64,000 nucleotides of DNA from Rhizobium leguminosarum bv. trifolii WSM2297 (GTDB lineage Bacteria; Pseudomonadota; Alphaproteobacteria; Rhizobiales; Rhizobiaceae). The stretch is from positions 3,092,153 through 3,156,152 of the forward strand of contig NZ_JH719395.1 of the NCBI RefSeq assembly GCF_000271845.1, written 5' to 3'. A program made the position numbers and the translations under genes. The notes beneath the pieces were generated by a model. It saw only the letters and a program-made list of their open reading frames with translations, ran no database searches and had not been told where the DNA came from. Below, piece after piece: positions 46,835 to 56,280 of this stretch. Every line of letters begins with the position of its first letter. Position 1 is the first letter of the stretch.

Positions 46835-48043
46835 ATGAACCAGAAGCAGATTGCGATCATCGGCGGCGGCCCGGCGGGCCTTGCGGCCGCCGAACTGCTT
46901 TCGCTCTCCGGCCATGCGGTGACGGTCTACGACGCCATGCCGACCTTCGCCCGCAAATTTCTGCTGGCCGGCAAGTCGGGTCTCAATATTACCCATTCCG
47001 AAGATTATGCCCGCTTCACCACGCACTTCGGCGCCGCTACCGCCCGGCTGCGTCCCGCTCTTGAGGCCTTTACCCCCGATGACATCAGGAAGTGGACCGC
47101 AGGACTCGGAACCGAGACCTTCATCGGCTCGTCCGGTCGGGTTTTCCCGACGGTGATGAAGGCCTCCCCTCTGCTGCGCGCCTGGCTCAAGCGACTGGAA
47201 GGCCAAGGCGTTGCACTGCGCACCCGCCACCGCTGGACCGGTTTTGCCGACAAGGGCTATGTTTTCGAAACGCCCAACGGGCGCAGCATAGTCCATTGCG
47301 ACGCCGCCCTGCTGGCGCTCGGCGGCGCAAGCTGGCCGCGCCTCGGCTCCGATGCGCGCTGGCTGCCGCGGTTGTCGGAGCGGGGCGTTGAAATCGACGC
47401 CTTCCGGCCCGCCAATTGCGGCTTCGTCGTCGGCTGGAGCGAAAACTTCAGCGAGCGTTTCGCCGGCGCGCCGGTGAAGTCGGTCACCGCCACATCCGAA
47501 GCCGGCACCTTTCCCGGCGAATTCGTCATCACCGGAAGCGGCATCGAAGGCAGTCTCGTCTACGCCAATGCCGCCAGCCTCCGCGACCGGCTGCTGACCC
47601 ACGGCAGCGCTGCCCTGACGCTCGACCTCACGCCGGGCCGGACGACCGAAAGGCTGGCGCGCGACCTTGCGCGGCAGGACGCCAAATCGAGCTTTTCCAA
47701 CCGCCTGCGCAAGGGCGCCGGCCTCGACGGCGTCAAGGCGGCGTTGCTGCGCGAACTTGTTTCCGATCGCGACCGGACGGATCCCGAACGTCTGGCCGGC
47801 AAGATCAAGGCCCTGCCGATCCCGGTTCTCGAAACCCGGCCGATCGGCGAAGCGATTTCCTCGGCCGGCGGCATCCGCTGGAGCGGCATCGACGACGGCT
47901 TCATGTTGAAGGCGCTGCCGGGCATCTTCGTCGCCGGCGAGATGCTCGACTGGGAGGCGCCGACCGGCGGTTACCTTCTCACCGCTTGTCTGGCGACCGG
48001 CCGGGCGGCCGCGCGTGGCATCGAAGCCTGGCTGCAGCGCTAG
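46835..48043 (+). CDS. HI0933/BaiN-like FAD-dependent oxidoreductase
   Basis: 402 residues from the ATG at 46835. FAD loop IAIIGGGPAGLAAAELLSLS at the start, then FLLAGKSGLNITHSED, typical of the HI0933 (TIGR03862-type) flavoproteins, and the C-terminal FAD motif PGIFVAGEMLDWEAPTGGYL. The biochemical reaction is unknown. The gene ends 4 nt inside the 3' end of the convergent msrB gene. The ribosome site is weak. Confidence 0.88.
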   Translation: MNQKQIAIIGGGPAGLAAAELLSLSGHAVTVYDAMPTFARKFLLAGKSGLNITHSEDYARFTTHFGAATARLRPALEAFTPDDIRKWTAGLGTETFIGSSGRVFPTVMKASPLLRAWLKRLEGQGVALRTRHRWTGFADKGYVFETPNGRSIVHCDAALLALGGASWPRLGSDARWLPRLSERGVEIDAFRPANCGFVVGWSENFSERFAGAPVKSVTATSEAGTFPGEFVITGSGIEGSLVYANAASLRDRLLTHGSAALTLDLTPGRTTERLARDLARQDAKSSFSNRLRKGAGLDGVKAALLRELVSDRDRTDPERLAGKIKALPIPVLETRPIGEAISSAGGIRWSGIDDGFMLKALPGIFVAGEMLDWEAPTGGYLLTACLATGRAAARGIEAWLQR

Positions 48044-48525
48044 GCCGAGGCCGGATGGAATGTCATGGCAACGCCGTTCATGCAGTAGCGAAGCCCTGTC
48101 GGCTTCGGGCCGTCATCGAAGACATGGCCGAGATGGCCGCCGCAACGGCTGCAGTGCACAGCGGTCCGCGTCATGCCGAAGGTGGTGTCATTCTGCGTGC
48201 CGACGGCATCCTTCAGCGGCGCCCAGAAACTCGGCCAACCGGTGCCGCTGTCGAATTTGGTCGCCGAGGAAAACAGATCCTGATTGCAGCCGGCGCAAGC
48301 GAAATTGCCCTTCCGCTCCTCGTGCAGCAAGGCGCTGGTGAAGGGAGATTCCGTACCCTCCTGGCGCAGGACGGTATATTGATCCGGCGTCAGCAGCTTG
48401 CGCCATTCCGCCTCGGTGTGCGTCACCGCAAAACTCTCGCCGGCGATCGCCTTGCCGGCATGGCCAAAGCGAACCGCAAGCGCTCCGAAACCGGCGCCCA
48501 CCAGCAATAATCGTCTGTTCAACAT
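48040..48525 (-). CDS. msrB: Exported peptide-methionine (R)-S-oxide reductase
   Basis: 161 residues. The N-terminus MLNRRLLLVGAGFGALAV followed by GKAIAG is a twin-arginine-like export signal, absent from cytosolic MsrB. Zinc cysteines occur in FACAGCNQDLF and HCSRCGGHLGHV, TGWPSFW is the family motif, and the catalytic Cys is in LRYCMNGVAM. It repairs oxidised methionine in periplasmic proteins. GAGGAG precedes the ATG. The 3' end overlaps the flavoprotein gene on the other strand. Confidence 0.93.
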   Translation of the reverse strand: MLNRRLLLVGAGFGALAVRFGHAGKAIAGESFAVTHTEAEWRKLLTPDQYTVLRQEGTESPFTSALLHEERKGNFACAGCNQDLFSSATKFDSGTGWPSFWAPLKDAVGTQNDTTFGMTRTAVHCSRCGGHLGHVFDDGPKPTGLRYCMNGVAMTFHPASA

Positions 48526-48734
48526 GGTCGGATCTCCTCGTACGGAAAACTTTGCTTCTGCACGGAACTACGGACCAGAGCGGTCTTTTGTTACAAGATG
48601 GAAGCGCGAACACCGAAATGTGATTTCAGCCCTTTCGTCAGCAAGAGCCGCACATGAATGCCAACCGGGCGCCGGCTGATTGCAAACCCACGGCTTTTCA
48701 ATCAGACTATGCTGAAATTCGGTGGGAGGAGCCG

Positions 48735-49694
48735 ATGCACGAACACTCAGCACATGCCGAGCATGTCTACACGTCTGCTCAGCGCGATTCCGCCGCGGCC
48801 AGCTCTCCGGTGGTCGCCTCCTGGCGGCGATGCATGACCATGCACCAGCTCGCCCCCGAGGAAGAACGCACGCCGCTGCGCCTGACCGAAGATGAATTCC
48901 GCTATGCGCGCGAGCAGTCCGGACAGCTGATCGCCAGTGCTACGGAAGAGCTCGATCGCCTCTTCAGCACTGTTGGCAAAGCCGGCTGCTGCCTGCTTCT
49001 GACCGACAAGAACGGTATCGCCCTGGAGCGCCGGGGAGCTGCCGGCGACGACAAGGAATTCCGCGAACTCGGCCTCTGGACCGGCTCGGTCTGGACCGAG
49101 GCGAGCATCGGGACCAACGGCATCGGCACCGCGCTTGCTGACGAACGCGCCGTCGCCATCTTCCGCGATCAGCATTTCTTCTGCTCGAATACCAGCCTCA
49201 GCTGCACGACAACACCGATCCGCGACCATCGTGGCCGGCTGGCCGCGGCCCTCGACATCTCCACCTGCCGTGAGGACGTCAACGAGATGACCTTGGCGAT
49301 CCTGACGCAGACCGTGCGCGATGCGGCGATGCGCATCGAACTCAACCTCTTCCGCTCTGTCTTTGCCGGGGCCCGCTTCCTGATGGTCCCGGCCGGCGCC
49401 AATTCCGCCGCTGCCCTGCTTGCCGTCGACCGGCACGATCTCGTGCTCGGCGCGACACGCGCCGCCCGCATTGCGCTGCAGCTGGACGACAAGCGGATTG
49501 CTGCCGGCATCCCGGCCGCCGATGCCCTGCATGAGGCCGGCGTCTCTCAGCAGGATGAGATCGTCGAGGCGGAGAAGGCCGCACTGCTTCGTGCGCTGTC
49601 GCGCGCCGGCGGCAATGTTTCACAAGCGGCAATCGCGCTCGGCATCAGCCGTGCCACCCTGCACAGGAAGATGAAAAAGCTCGATCTGCACTGA
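48735..49694 (+). CDS. AcoR-like GAF/Fis-type regulator lacking the AAA+ domain
   Basis: 319 residues from the ATG at 48735, with GGGAGGAG five nucleotides upstream. A GAF-like sensor domain covers about 75-215 (LLLTDKNGIALERRGAAG, SIGTNGIGTALADERAVAIF). A Fis-type helix-turn-helix ends the protein (GGNVSQAAIALGISRATLHR). AcoR-type activators have a sigma54-interacting ATPase domain of about 230 residues between these parts; here it is absent and no GAFTGA or Walker motif exists. It precedes an aldehyde dehydrogenase gene, the usual AcoR target. Confidence 0.87.
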   Translation: MHEHSAHAEHVYTSAQRDSAAASSPVVASWRRCMTMHQLAPEEERTPLRLTEDEFRYAREQSGQLIASATEELDRLFSTVGKAGCCLLLTDKNGIALERRGAAGDDKEFRELGLWTGSVWTEASIGTNGIGTALADERAVAIFRDQHFFCSNTSLSCTTTPIRDHRGRLAAALDISTCREDVNEMTLAILTQTVRDAAMRIELNLFRSVFAGARFLMVPAGANSAAALLAVDRHDLVLGATRAARIALQLDDKRIAAGIPAADALHEAGVSQQDEIVEAEKAALLRALSRAGGNVSQAAIALGISRATLHRKMKKLDLH

Positions 49695-49736
49695 TTGAAT
49701 TAAGGTTCCTCTGTCGCGCCAATCGTGGCCCGATCC

Positions 49737-49754
49737 TGTCGCATGTCTGCGACA
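49737..49754. promoter_or_regulatory. Palindrome upstream of the aldehyde dehydrogenase gene
   Basis: TGTCGCA (49737-49743) and TGCGACA (49748-49754) are perfect complements around TGTC, in the 165-nt gap between the AcoR-like gene and aldehyde dehydrogenase. It is a plausible site for the Fis-type domain of that regulator. No convincing sigma54 -24/-12 pair was seen. Confidence 0.55.
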
Positions 49755-49859
49755 CTGTGCACTGCGGTATAGAAGACCCACTCTGTTCCCTTCGACAAAA
49801 CACGCACATTTTCCTCCCCACTGGTTCGCTTGGAACCTGGACCTTCAAGGGAGGATGAC

Positions 49860-51368
49860 ATGCTTCATCAGAAAATCGTCGAGTCGCCGTTCAAGCTGAA
49901 ATACGGCAACTATATCGGCGGCGAATGGCGCGAGCCGGTCGAGGGCAAATATTTCGAAAACCTCACACCCGTCACCGGCGGCAAGCTCTGCGACATTCCC
50001 CGTTCCAATGAAAAGGACATCAATCTGGCGCTCGACGCCGCCCATGCGGCCAAGGAAAAATGGGGCCGCACCTCGGCTGCCGAGCGTTCCAATATCTTGA
50101 TGAAGATCGCCCAGCGGATGGAAGACAAGCTGGAGTTGCTCGCCCAGGCCGAAACCTGGGACAACGGCAAACCGATCCGCGAGACCATGGCGGCAGATAT
50201 TCCGCTGGCGATCGACCACTTCCGCTACTTCGCCTCCTGCATCCGCGCGCAGGAAGGTTCGATCGGCGAAATCGACCACGATACCGTCGCCTATCACTTC
50301 CACGAGCCGCTCGGCGTCGTCGGCCAGATCATTCCCTGGAATTTCCCCATTCTGATGGCCACCTGGAAGCTGGCGCCGGCACTTGCCGCCGGCAACTGCG
50401 TCGTGCTGAAGCCCGCCGAGCAGACCCCGGCCTCGATCCTGCTATGGGCCGAGCTCGTCGGCGATCTGCTGCCGCCCGGCGTGCTCAGCATCGTCAACGG
50501 TTTTGGCCTCGAGGCCGGCAAGCCGCTGGCCACCAGCCCCCGCGTCGCCAAGATCGCCTTCACCGGCGAGACGACGACCGGCCGGCTCATCATGCAATAT
50601 GCCAGCCAGAACCTCATTCCGGTGACGCTGGAACTCGGGGGCAAATCGCCGAATATCTTCTTCGCCGATGTGATGGCCGAAGATGACGATTTCCTCGACA
50701 AGGCGCTCGAAGGCTTTGCGATGTTTGCCTTGAACCAAGGCGAAGTCTGCACCTGCCCGAGCCGCGCCCTCGTCCAGGAATCGATCTATGACCGCTTCAT
50801 GGAAAAGGCCGTCAAACGCGTCGAGGCGATCAAGCAGGGCAACCCGCTCGACAGCGCGACGATGATCGGCGCCCAGGCATCGAGCGAGCAGCTGGAAAAG
50901 ATCCTCGCCTATCTCGACATCGGCAAACAGGAAGGTGCTGAAGTTCTGGCCGGCGGCGCGCGCAACGATCTCGGCGGTGAACTGGCAAACGGCTACTACG
51001 TCAAGCCGACGATCTTCAAGGGCCACAACAAAATGCGTGTGTTCCAGGAAGAGATCTTCGGGCCGGTGGTATCGGTCACGACCTTCAAGGACGAGAAGGA
51101 GGCGCTCGAAATCGCCAACGATACGCTCTACGGCCTCGGCGCCGGCGTCTGGAGCCGCGACGCCAACCGCTGCTACCGTTTCGGCCGCGAGATCCAGGCC
51201 GGCCGCGTCTGGACGAACTGCTACCACGCCTATCCCGCCCATGCCGCCTTCGGCGGCTACAAGCAGTCCGGCATCGGCCGTGAAACCCACAAGATGATGC
51301 TCGAGCACTACCAGCAGACAAAGAACATGCTGGTGAGCTACAGCCCGAAGGCGCTCGGCTTCTTCTGA
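49860..51368 (+). CDS. NAD-dependent aldehyde dehydrogenase (acetaldehyde dehydrogenase, AcoD/ExaC-like)
   Basis: 502 residues. [18 protein letters not shown], the catalytic Glu in [13 protein letters not shown] and the catalytic Cys in [15 protein letters not shown] match the acetaldehyde dehydrogenases next to AcoR-type regulators; Cys-Thr-Cys is characteristic of that group. The end reads [13 protein letters not shown], as in ExaC/AldB. Start at 49860 with GGAGG upstream. It is followed by a DUF779 gene, its common partner, and is probably induced by short-chain aldehydes or alcohols. Confidence 0.92.
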   Translation: MLHQKIVESPFKLKYGNYIGGEWREPVEGKYFENLTPVTGGKLCDIPRSNEKDINLALDAAHAAKEKWGRTSAAERSNILMKIAQRMEDKLELLAQAETWDNGKPIRETMAADIPLAIDHFRYFASCIRAQEGSIGEIDHDTVAYHFHEPLGVVGQIIPWNFPILMATWKLAPALAAGNCVVLKPAEQTPASILLWAELVGDLLPPGVLSIVNGFGLEAGKPLATSPRVAKIAFTGETTTGRLIMQYASQNLIPVTLELGGKSPNIFFADVMAEDDDFLDKALEGFAMFALNQGEVCTCPSRALVQESIYDRFMEKAVKRVEAIKQGNPLDSATMIGAQASSEQLEKILAYLDIGKQEGAEVLAGGARNDLGGELANGYYVKPTIFKGHNKMRVFQEEIFGPVVSVTTFKDEKEALEIANDTLYGLGAGVWSRDANRCYRFGREIQAGRVWTNCYHAYPAHAAFGGYKQSGIGRETHKMMLEHYQQTKNMLVSYSPKALGFF

Positions 51369-51402
51369 GAGGTTTTCGCACCGTGGGAAGGAATGTCAAA
51401 AC

Positions 51403-51558
51403 CCCTCCCCAACCCCTCCCCACAAGGGGGAGGGGCTTAAGGCGTTGAACCGCCTCGTTCCAGAAATGACCCATCGCCTGGCTGGGACTTGGGCAAGACA
51501 CGCTGGCCGAGCAGCATAGTTAAGTCCCTCCTCCTTGTGGGGAGGGGTTGGGAAGGGG
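51403..51558. repeat. Inverted-repeat-bounded intergenic element between aldehyde dehydrogenase and DUF779 genes
   Basis: CCCCTCCCCAACCCCTCCC plus ACAAGGGGG (51403-51430) is matched in inverse at 51531-51558 by CTCCTTGTGGGGAGGGGTTG plus GGAAGGGG, with one indel and few mismatches. The enclosed ~100 nt contain no gene. The total of about 156 nt resembles a small non-coding mobile or mosaic element. Confidence 0.65.
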
Positions 51559-51590
51559 AATTCCCCTCCAGAAACTTGGGAGGAAGAACC

Positions 51591-51983
51591 ATGGAAACCA
51601 CCGTCAACGGCGAACCGCGCGTGCTCGCCACCGACGCAGCCCTCGAGCTGATCGCAGAGATCAGGCGGGATCATTCCGACATCCTCTTCCATCAATCCGG
51701 CGGCTGCTGCGACGGCTCCTCGCCGATGTGTTATCCCGCCAACGAGTTCATGGTCGGCGACAATGACGTCAAGCTCGGCGAGATCGGCGGCGTGCCGGTC
51801 TATATCAGCGCCAGCCAGTTCGGGGCGTGGAAGCATACGCAGCTGATCATCGATGTCGTGCCCGGCCGCGGCGGCATGTTTTCGCTCGACAACGGCCGCG
51901 AGAAACGCTTCCTCACCCGCTCCCGCCTCTTCGGCGGCGGCGAGGCCTGCGCCGTCCCGGATGTGAAAGCCCGGCCGCATTAA
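51591..51983 (+). CDS. DUF779 protein, aldehyde dehydrogenase partner
   Basis: 130 residues with LFHQSGGCCDGSSPMCY, a Cys cluster typical of DUF779, followed by ISASQFGAWKHTQLIIDVV and GRGGMFSLDNGREKRFLTRS. Function unknown; the family is nearly always next to AcoD-type dehydrogenases. GGGAGGAAG precedes the ATG. It belongs to the same operon despite the inserted repeat. Confidence 0.88.
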   Translation: METTVNGEPRVLATDAALELIAEIRRDHSDILFHQSGGCCDGSSPMCYPANEFMVGDNDVKLGEIGGVPVYISASQFGAWKHTQLIIDVVPGRGGMFSLDNGREKRFLTRSRLFGGGEACAVPDVKARPH

Positions 51984-52071
51984 ACGGGAATTTCGCCTGT
52001 AGTATTCCCATAGTACCTTCTGCCTGCCGCTGTTTGCTAATCTCCTGCCGTTGGTTTCAAAGGAGGATACG

Positions 52072-52668
52072 ATGCCAGCCTCAAAGATCCTGATGATCAC
52101 CGGTGATTTCACCGAAGATTACGAAACGATGGTGCCGTTCCAGACGCTGCTCGCCTGCGGTTACACGGTCGATGCCGTCTGCCCCGGCAAGAAGGCCGGC
52201 GAGACGGTCGCCACCGCAATCCACGATTTCGAGGGCGACCAGACCTATTCGGAAAAACGCGGTCATAATTTCGCGTTGAACGCCACCTTCGACAGCGTGC
52301 GCGCCGAAGATTACGACGCCCTCGTCATTCCCGGCGGCCGTGCGCCCGAATATCTTCGCCTCAATGCCGACGTCATCAAATCCGTCCGGCATTTCTTCGA
52401 CGCCGGAAAACCCGTCGCCGCCATCTGTCACGGCGCACAACTGCTAGCCGCTGCCGGCGTGCTGAAGGGCCGGACCTGCTCTGCCTATCCGGCCTGCCGG
52501 CCTGAGGTCGAGCTTGCCGGCGGCATCTATGCCGATATATCAATCAGCGATGCGGTTTCGGACGGCAACCTGGTCACCGCGCCAGCCTGGCCGGCCCACC
52601 CGTCGTGGCTGCGCCAGTTCATGGCCGTGCTCGATGCGGCAGCCCTGCTCGAAACCAACGCCGCCTGA
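52072..52668 (+). CDS. DJ-1/PfpI-family protein
   Basis: 198 residues. The nucleophile elbow [14 protein letters not shown] carries the conserved Cys, and [15 protein letters not shown] precedes it with the partner acidic residue region. The family includes glyoxalase III, deglycases and chaperones; activity here is not determined. AAGGAGG is just before the ATG at 52072. It follows the DUF779 gene after 88 nt and could share its stress role. Confidence 0.9.
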   Translation: MPASKILMITGDFTEDYETMVPFQTLLACGYTVDAVCPGKKAGETVATAIHDFEGDQTYSEKRGHNFALNATFDSVRAEDYDALVIPGGRAPEYLRLNADVIKSVRHFFDAGKPVAAICHGAQLLAAAGVLKGRTCSAYPACRPEVELAGGIYADISISDAVSDGNLVTAPAWPAHPSWLRQFMAVLDAAALLETNAA

Positions 52669-52692
52669 GGAGGCCGGCACCGGGAGAACGAC

Positions 52693-53043
52693 ATGTGCGA
52701 ACTGTTTATCAAGGCGGATGCACGGCTTTGGGAAAGCACCACCCGGTCGCTGCGCATCGACGGCATGGTCACCAGTGTCAGGCTGGAGAATTTCTTCTGG
52801 TCGAAGCTCGAGGAGATAGCCCGTCGCGACGGCATGAACGTCGTCCAGCTGATCACCCGGCTGCATCATGAATCGATCGATGCCGGCCATGATCTCGGAA
52901 ACTTCACCTCCTTCCTGCGAGTCTGCTGCGCCCGTTATCTCGACCTGCAGCTTACCGGCGACATCCCGGCCGATGTCGCCCGTCCGATCTCTGACCTGGA
53001 CGCACCCGTCATCCTCGGCCGAGAACGGGCGAAGTATCACTGA
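52693..53043 (+). CDS. Ribbon-helix-helix domain protein
   Basis: 116 residues. The segment TRSLRIDGMVTSVRLENFFW then KLEEIARRDGMNVVQLITRL has the strand-helix-helix pattern of the ribbon-helix-helix family found in alphaproteobacteria. It could be a DNA-binding protein; no partner toxin is adjacent, so an antitoxin role is unsupported. It starts 24 nt after the PfpI-like gene, with GGGAGAACGAC upstream. Confidence 0.8.
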   Translation: MCELFIKADARLWESTTRSLRIDGMVTSVRLENFFWSKLEEIARRDGMNVVQLITRLHHESIDAGHDLGNFTSFLRVCCARYLDLQLTGDIPADVARPISDLDAPVILGRERAKYH

Positions 53044-53079
53044 CGGCCGGTCTGGCAGGACCATCAAGCACTGACGGAC

Positions 53080-53107
53080 AACTCCCGCGAATCGCTCCGC
53101 GGGAGTT
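53080..53107. terminator. Hairpin after the ribbon-helix-helix gene
   Basis: AACTCCCGCG (53080-53089) pairs perfectly with CGCGGGAGTT (53098-53107) around an 8-nt loop, 36 nt past the stop. No T tract. Confidence 0.6.
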
Positions 53108-53130
53108 CCGCAAGGTCTCTGATTTTGTCT

Positions 53131-53235
53131 GGAGCAATTCCAGGCAAAGTGCGAAGTGCCGTTGGCGGGATTTGCACAACAAACAATAGGTTAGAGCGGT
53201 TCTGCGCTTCCGTGGAAAACCCAACCGCTGTCGAC
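53131..53235. repeat. Degenerate copy of an abundant Rhizobium intergenic repeat
   Basis: GGAGCAATTCCAGGCAAAGT, GCGAAGTGCCG and later TTAGAGCGGTTCTGCGCTTC and CGTGGAAAACCCAACCGC follow the order of a repeat family widespread in rhizobia (AGAGCAATTCCAGGAAAAGT ... AGAGCGGTTCCGCG). Identification is from memory of the family. Confidence 0.55.
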
Positions 53236-53315
53236 GGCGGGCTTGCGCTGCCGGGCGGACTGGATCAACTATGCCCGACACCACTCAACACACCACCGTC
53301 AGGAGAACGATTGTG

Positions 53316-54026
53316 ATGATGAACGAGCAGAAAGCCGTGATCGTCACGGGAGCCGGCGGTAACCTTGGCAGCGCTGTCGTCCGCGAGCTTGCCGGCGCCG
53401 GCGCGAAACTCGTCTGCATGAACCGTTCGAGCCAGGAACTGGAAGCCTTGGCCGGCGACCTTCCCGCCTCCACCGAGTTTCTGTCGATCGCGGGGACGGA
53501 TCTCACCGATTACGCCTCCTGTGCCGCCGCCGTCGCCCGGGCTGTCAAACGCTTCGGCGGCGTTGGCGCTTTGGTCAATACCGTCGGCGGCTTCCAGATG
53601 GGACCGGTCGGCCCGGATGCCCCCGCCCAATGGGACACGATGATGACCGCAAACGCCCGCACGGCGCTGACGATCAGCGCCGCGGTTCTGCCGACCATGA
53701 AGGCATCAGGCTACGGCCGCATCGTTCATATCGCTGCCGCACCCGGCCTGAAGGCCGGCCCCAATCAGGCCGCTTATGCTGCCTCGAAAGCCGCCGTCAT
53801 CCGGCTGACGGAAGCGCTCGCTGCCGAATGCCGCGACGACCGCATCACCGCCAACTGCATCCTGCCCGGGACGATCGACACGCCTGAGAATCGCGCCGCC
53901 ATGCCCAACGCGAAAACCGACGGCTGGGTATCACCGCAATCGATCGCCCGCCTGATCGCCTTCCTGATTTCGCCGGCCGCAGCCGTCGTCACCGGCGCGG
54001 CAATTCCGGCGACCGGACGCGAATAA
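53316..54026 (+). CDS. SDR-fold protein with atypical active site
   Basis: About 236 residues. TGAGGNLGSAVVRELAGAGA is a good nucleotide loop and YAASKAAVIRLTEAL holds Tyr and Lys, but the expected catalytic Ser position reads IVHIAAAPGLKAG with Ala. NTVGGFQMG replaces NNAG. The C-terminus ends VTGAAIPATGRE. The protein may bind NAD(P) yet lack ordinary dehydrogenase activity. AGGAG lies before overlapping starts GTG (53313), ATG (53316) and ATG (53319). Confidence 0.82.
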   Translation: MMNEQKAVIVTGAGGNLGSAVVRELAGAGAKLVCMNRSSQELEALAGDLPASTEFLSIAGTDLTDYASCAAAVARAVKRFGGVGALVNTVGGFQMGPVGPDAPAQWDTMMTANARTALTISAAVLPTMKASGYGRIVHIAAAPGLKAGPNQAAYAASKAAVIRLTEALAAECRDDRITANCILPGTIDTPENRAAMPNAKTDGWVSPQSIARLIAFLISPAAAVVTGAAIPATGRE

Positions 54027-54250
54027 CGCAAGGCGTGGCGTGATCGGCTGCCTCCTTTGCTCGCATCAGTGGGGATGAAACGACAAGCCTGCAAGTTTTG
54101 GTCGGTGAAATACGATCTGACTTGAGCTTCTCCTCGCCTTGAGGCAGCCTCATCTCTGCCTGCTCAGGTGGCCGGCAGGAGATAGCGGGCGGACACGATG
54201 GTGTTGATGATCGCATTGCGGCGGCATTTGCCGGAAAGCGGGTGGTTTCG

Positions 54251-55384
54251 ATGACGGACGGTCCCGCATTGGGCGCCGTCAGCGTCACCAGCCTGGTGCG
54301 CGAGGAATGGTTTCTCGCCGTCAGCATCGCGACGAGCTTGGCATTTCTTGTTTTCCAGGAGCAGCTCTTTGCACAGCTTTCCGATCCGCTTTGGTTCACT
54401 GTCGTTTTCGGTTGGCTGTTTGCTGTGGTGCTTGGCTCGGCTCTGTCGGTCGTGCGGCACGCAGACCACCTGGCGGAGCGGCTGAAGGAGCCCTACGGCA
54501 CGCTCATTCTCACGCTTGCCATCACCTCGATTGAGGTGATGGCCATATCGGCCGTCATGCTTCATGGCGAAAACAATCCGACGCTTGCTCGCGACACGCT
54601 CTTTGCAGTCGTGATGATCATCCTGAACGGCATGGTCGGGCTGTCATTGCTGCTGGGCGCGTGGCGGCGGCCGGAACAGCAGCATAACCTGCAGGGCGCC
54701 AACGCCTATCTCGGGGTGATCGTGCCGCTGGCGACGCTCAGCCTGGTCATGCCGACATTTCTTGCAGGCCCGGGCGGACAGCATCCATCGGCAGCGAGAC
54801 AACTAATACTGGGCATCATATCGGTCGGCCTTTATGCCACATTCCTGTCTCTCCAGGCTGGCCGTCATCACGATTATTTCACCACCGATGGCAAGCGCGA
54901 TCAGCATCCCGGAGAACGCGCTCTTCCCAGCGGGCAGGTTTGGCCCCATACCGTCCTGCTCTTCGCCTATATGGGACCGGTCGTCTTTCTGGTCGAACAG
55001 CTTGCGCGGCCGATCGACTACATCATCGAAACCCTGCATGCGCCGACCGCATTCGGCGGCGTTGTCATGGCCATCCTTGTCGCGACGCCCGAGGCGATCA
55101 GCGCCGTGCGCGCATCCATCGCCGATAACCTTCAGCGCTCCGTCAATATCTTTTTGGGTTCGGTCTTGTCGACGATCGGGCTGACTGTGCCGGCGATGCT
55201 CGTCGTCAGCCGTCTTTACGGGCACCCGGTCACGCTCGGCCTGGAACACGGCGATCTGGTGATGCTCGTGCTCACCCTTGCCGTCAGCATTATTACCTTT
55301 GCCAGCGGCCGCACGCATCTGATGCAGGGTGCGGTCCATTTGGTGCTTTTCCTGGCTTACGTGCTGCTCATTTTCCAGCAATGA
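54251..55384 (+). CDS. ChaA-type calcium(sodium)/proton antiporter
   Basis: 377 residues with about eleven membrane segments. ILTLAITSIEVMAISAVML and MAILVATPEAISAVRASIAD are the two acidic alpha repeats of the CaCA superfamily, in which a Glu takes part in cation transport. The His-rich cytoplasmic loop GRHHDYFTTDGKRDQH separates the two halves. ATG at 54251 is chosen; an upstream GTG is possible. Transport of Ca or Na/K against protons at alkaline pH is the usual role. Confidence 0.88.
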   Translation: MTDGPALGAVSVTSLVREEWFLAVSIATSLAFLVFQEQLFAQLSDPLWFTVVFGWLFAVVLGSALSVVRHADHLAERLKEPYGTLILTLAITSIEVMAISAVMLHGENNPTLARDTLFAVVMIILNGMVGLSLLLGAWRRPEQQHNLQGANAYLGVIVPLATLSLVMPTFLAGPGGQHPSAARQLILGIISVGLYATFLSLQAGRHHDYFTTDGKRDQHPGERALPSGQVWPHTVLLFAYMGPVVFLVEQLARPIDYIIETLHAPTAFGGVVMAILVATPEAISAVRASIADNLQRSVNIFLGSVLSTIGLTVPAMLVVSRLYGHPVTLGLEHGDLVMLVLTLAVSIITFASGRTHLMQGAVHLVLFLAYVLLIFQQ

Positions 55385-55494
55385 TCCCCTCGCAAGAATA
55401 AAAAAGTAAAGAACTCCACGCTCCGCCGGTATTCCGCTATGATGGGGGCCGTTGTTGAACAGCTTGCAAGCATCGCACCGCTTGCAGGGTTGAA

Positions 55495-56280
55495 GTGACG
55501 ATACGGAGACCGAACTTGAACTCGCTGTTGCTTGGCGGACTTGTATTTGTTTTTCTGTCGGCGGCAACATCGATAGGCATGACGGTGCGCGGCCGGTTGC
55601 CCGATCATCATCTCAGCTCGGAATCCAAAGACGTCATCAGGCTCGCGACCGCGGTGGTGGGGACGTTGTCTGCCTTGGCACTCGGCCTGCTGATTGCATC
55701 CGCCAAATCGGCCTATGACAATGCCGAAGTGGAAATGAGAACGGCGGCGGCGCGGGTCCTCCTGCTGGACCGCGTCATGGCGCAATACGGCCCGGAAACC
55801 GACAATGCGCGCCGGCTGCTGCGCCAACTCATCGAAAGACGGCTGAGCCACGGCTGGACTGCCGAAACCACCGACGCGGCGTCCGGCAAGGCGCTCGGAG
55901 AATATCAGGACATCGAGGCGGTTCAGGGCGACCTTCGATCCCTGTCGCCAAAGGATGCCGTGCAGCACGCTTTGCAGACACGCGCTCTCGATGTCGGCGG
56001 CATGGTGGCGGAAACCCACTGGCTGCTGGTCGAATCCGGCAGCGAGGGTCTGCCCTGGGCGTTCCTCGCGGTGCTCGTCTGTTGGCTCTCGCTGCTTTTT
56101 GCGACCTTCGGACTGCAGGCGCCGCTCAACCCGACGGTGCTATCCATTCTGTTTGTTTGCGCGCTCTCCGTGGCAGGCGCGGTCTTCCTGATCTCGGATA
56201 TGGCCAATCCGTACATCGGGCTGGTCCGCGTTTCGGACGCACCCTTGCAGTCCGCTTTGGAACGGCTCGGGAAACCATAG
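55495..56280 (+). CDS. DUF4239-like membrane protein
   Basis: 261 residues from a GTG start. Two N-terminal hydrophobic segments (about 10-30 and 50-68), a ~110-residue soluble loop with VEMRTAAARVLLLDRVMAQY, and two C-terminal segments (about 183-203 and 208-227) match DUF4239 (bestrophin-like) proteins. Function is unknown. It follows the antiporter after 110 nt and precedes an RND operon. Confidence 0.75.
   Translation: MTIRRPNLNSLLLGGLVFVFLSAATSIGMTVRGRLPDHHLSSESKDVIRLATAVVGTLSALALGLLIASAKSAYDNAEVEMRTAAARVLLLDRVMAQYGPETDNARRLLRQLIERRLSHGWTAETTDAASGKALGEYQDIEAVQGDLRSLSPKDAVQHALQTRALDVGGMVAETHWLLVESGSEGLPWAFLAVLVCWLSLLFATFGLQAPLNPTVLSILFVCALSVAGAVFLISDMANPYIGLVRVSDAPLQSALERLGKP

Noticed and set aside
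49695..49859. Sigma54 promoter for the aldehyde dehydrogenase
   Set aside because: Several GG and GC dinucleotides exist but none shows the TGGCAC-N5-TTGC pattern, and the local regulator lacks the needed ATPase domain.
52693..53043. Antitoxin of a toxin-antitoxin pair
   Set aside because: The protein has a ribbon-helix-helix look but no small partner gene is adjacent on either side.
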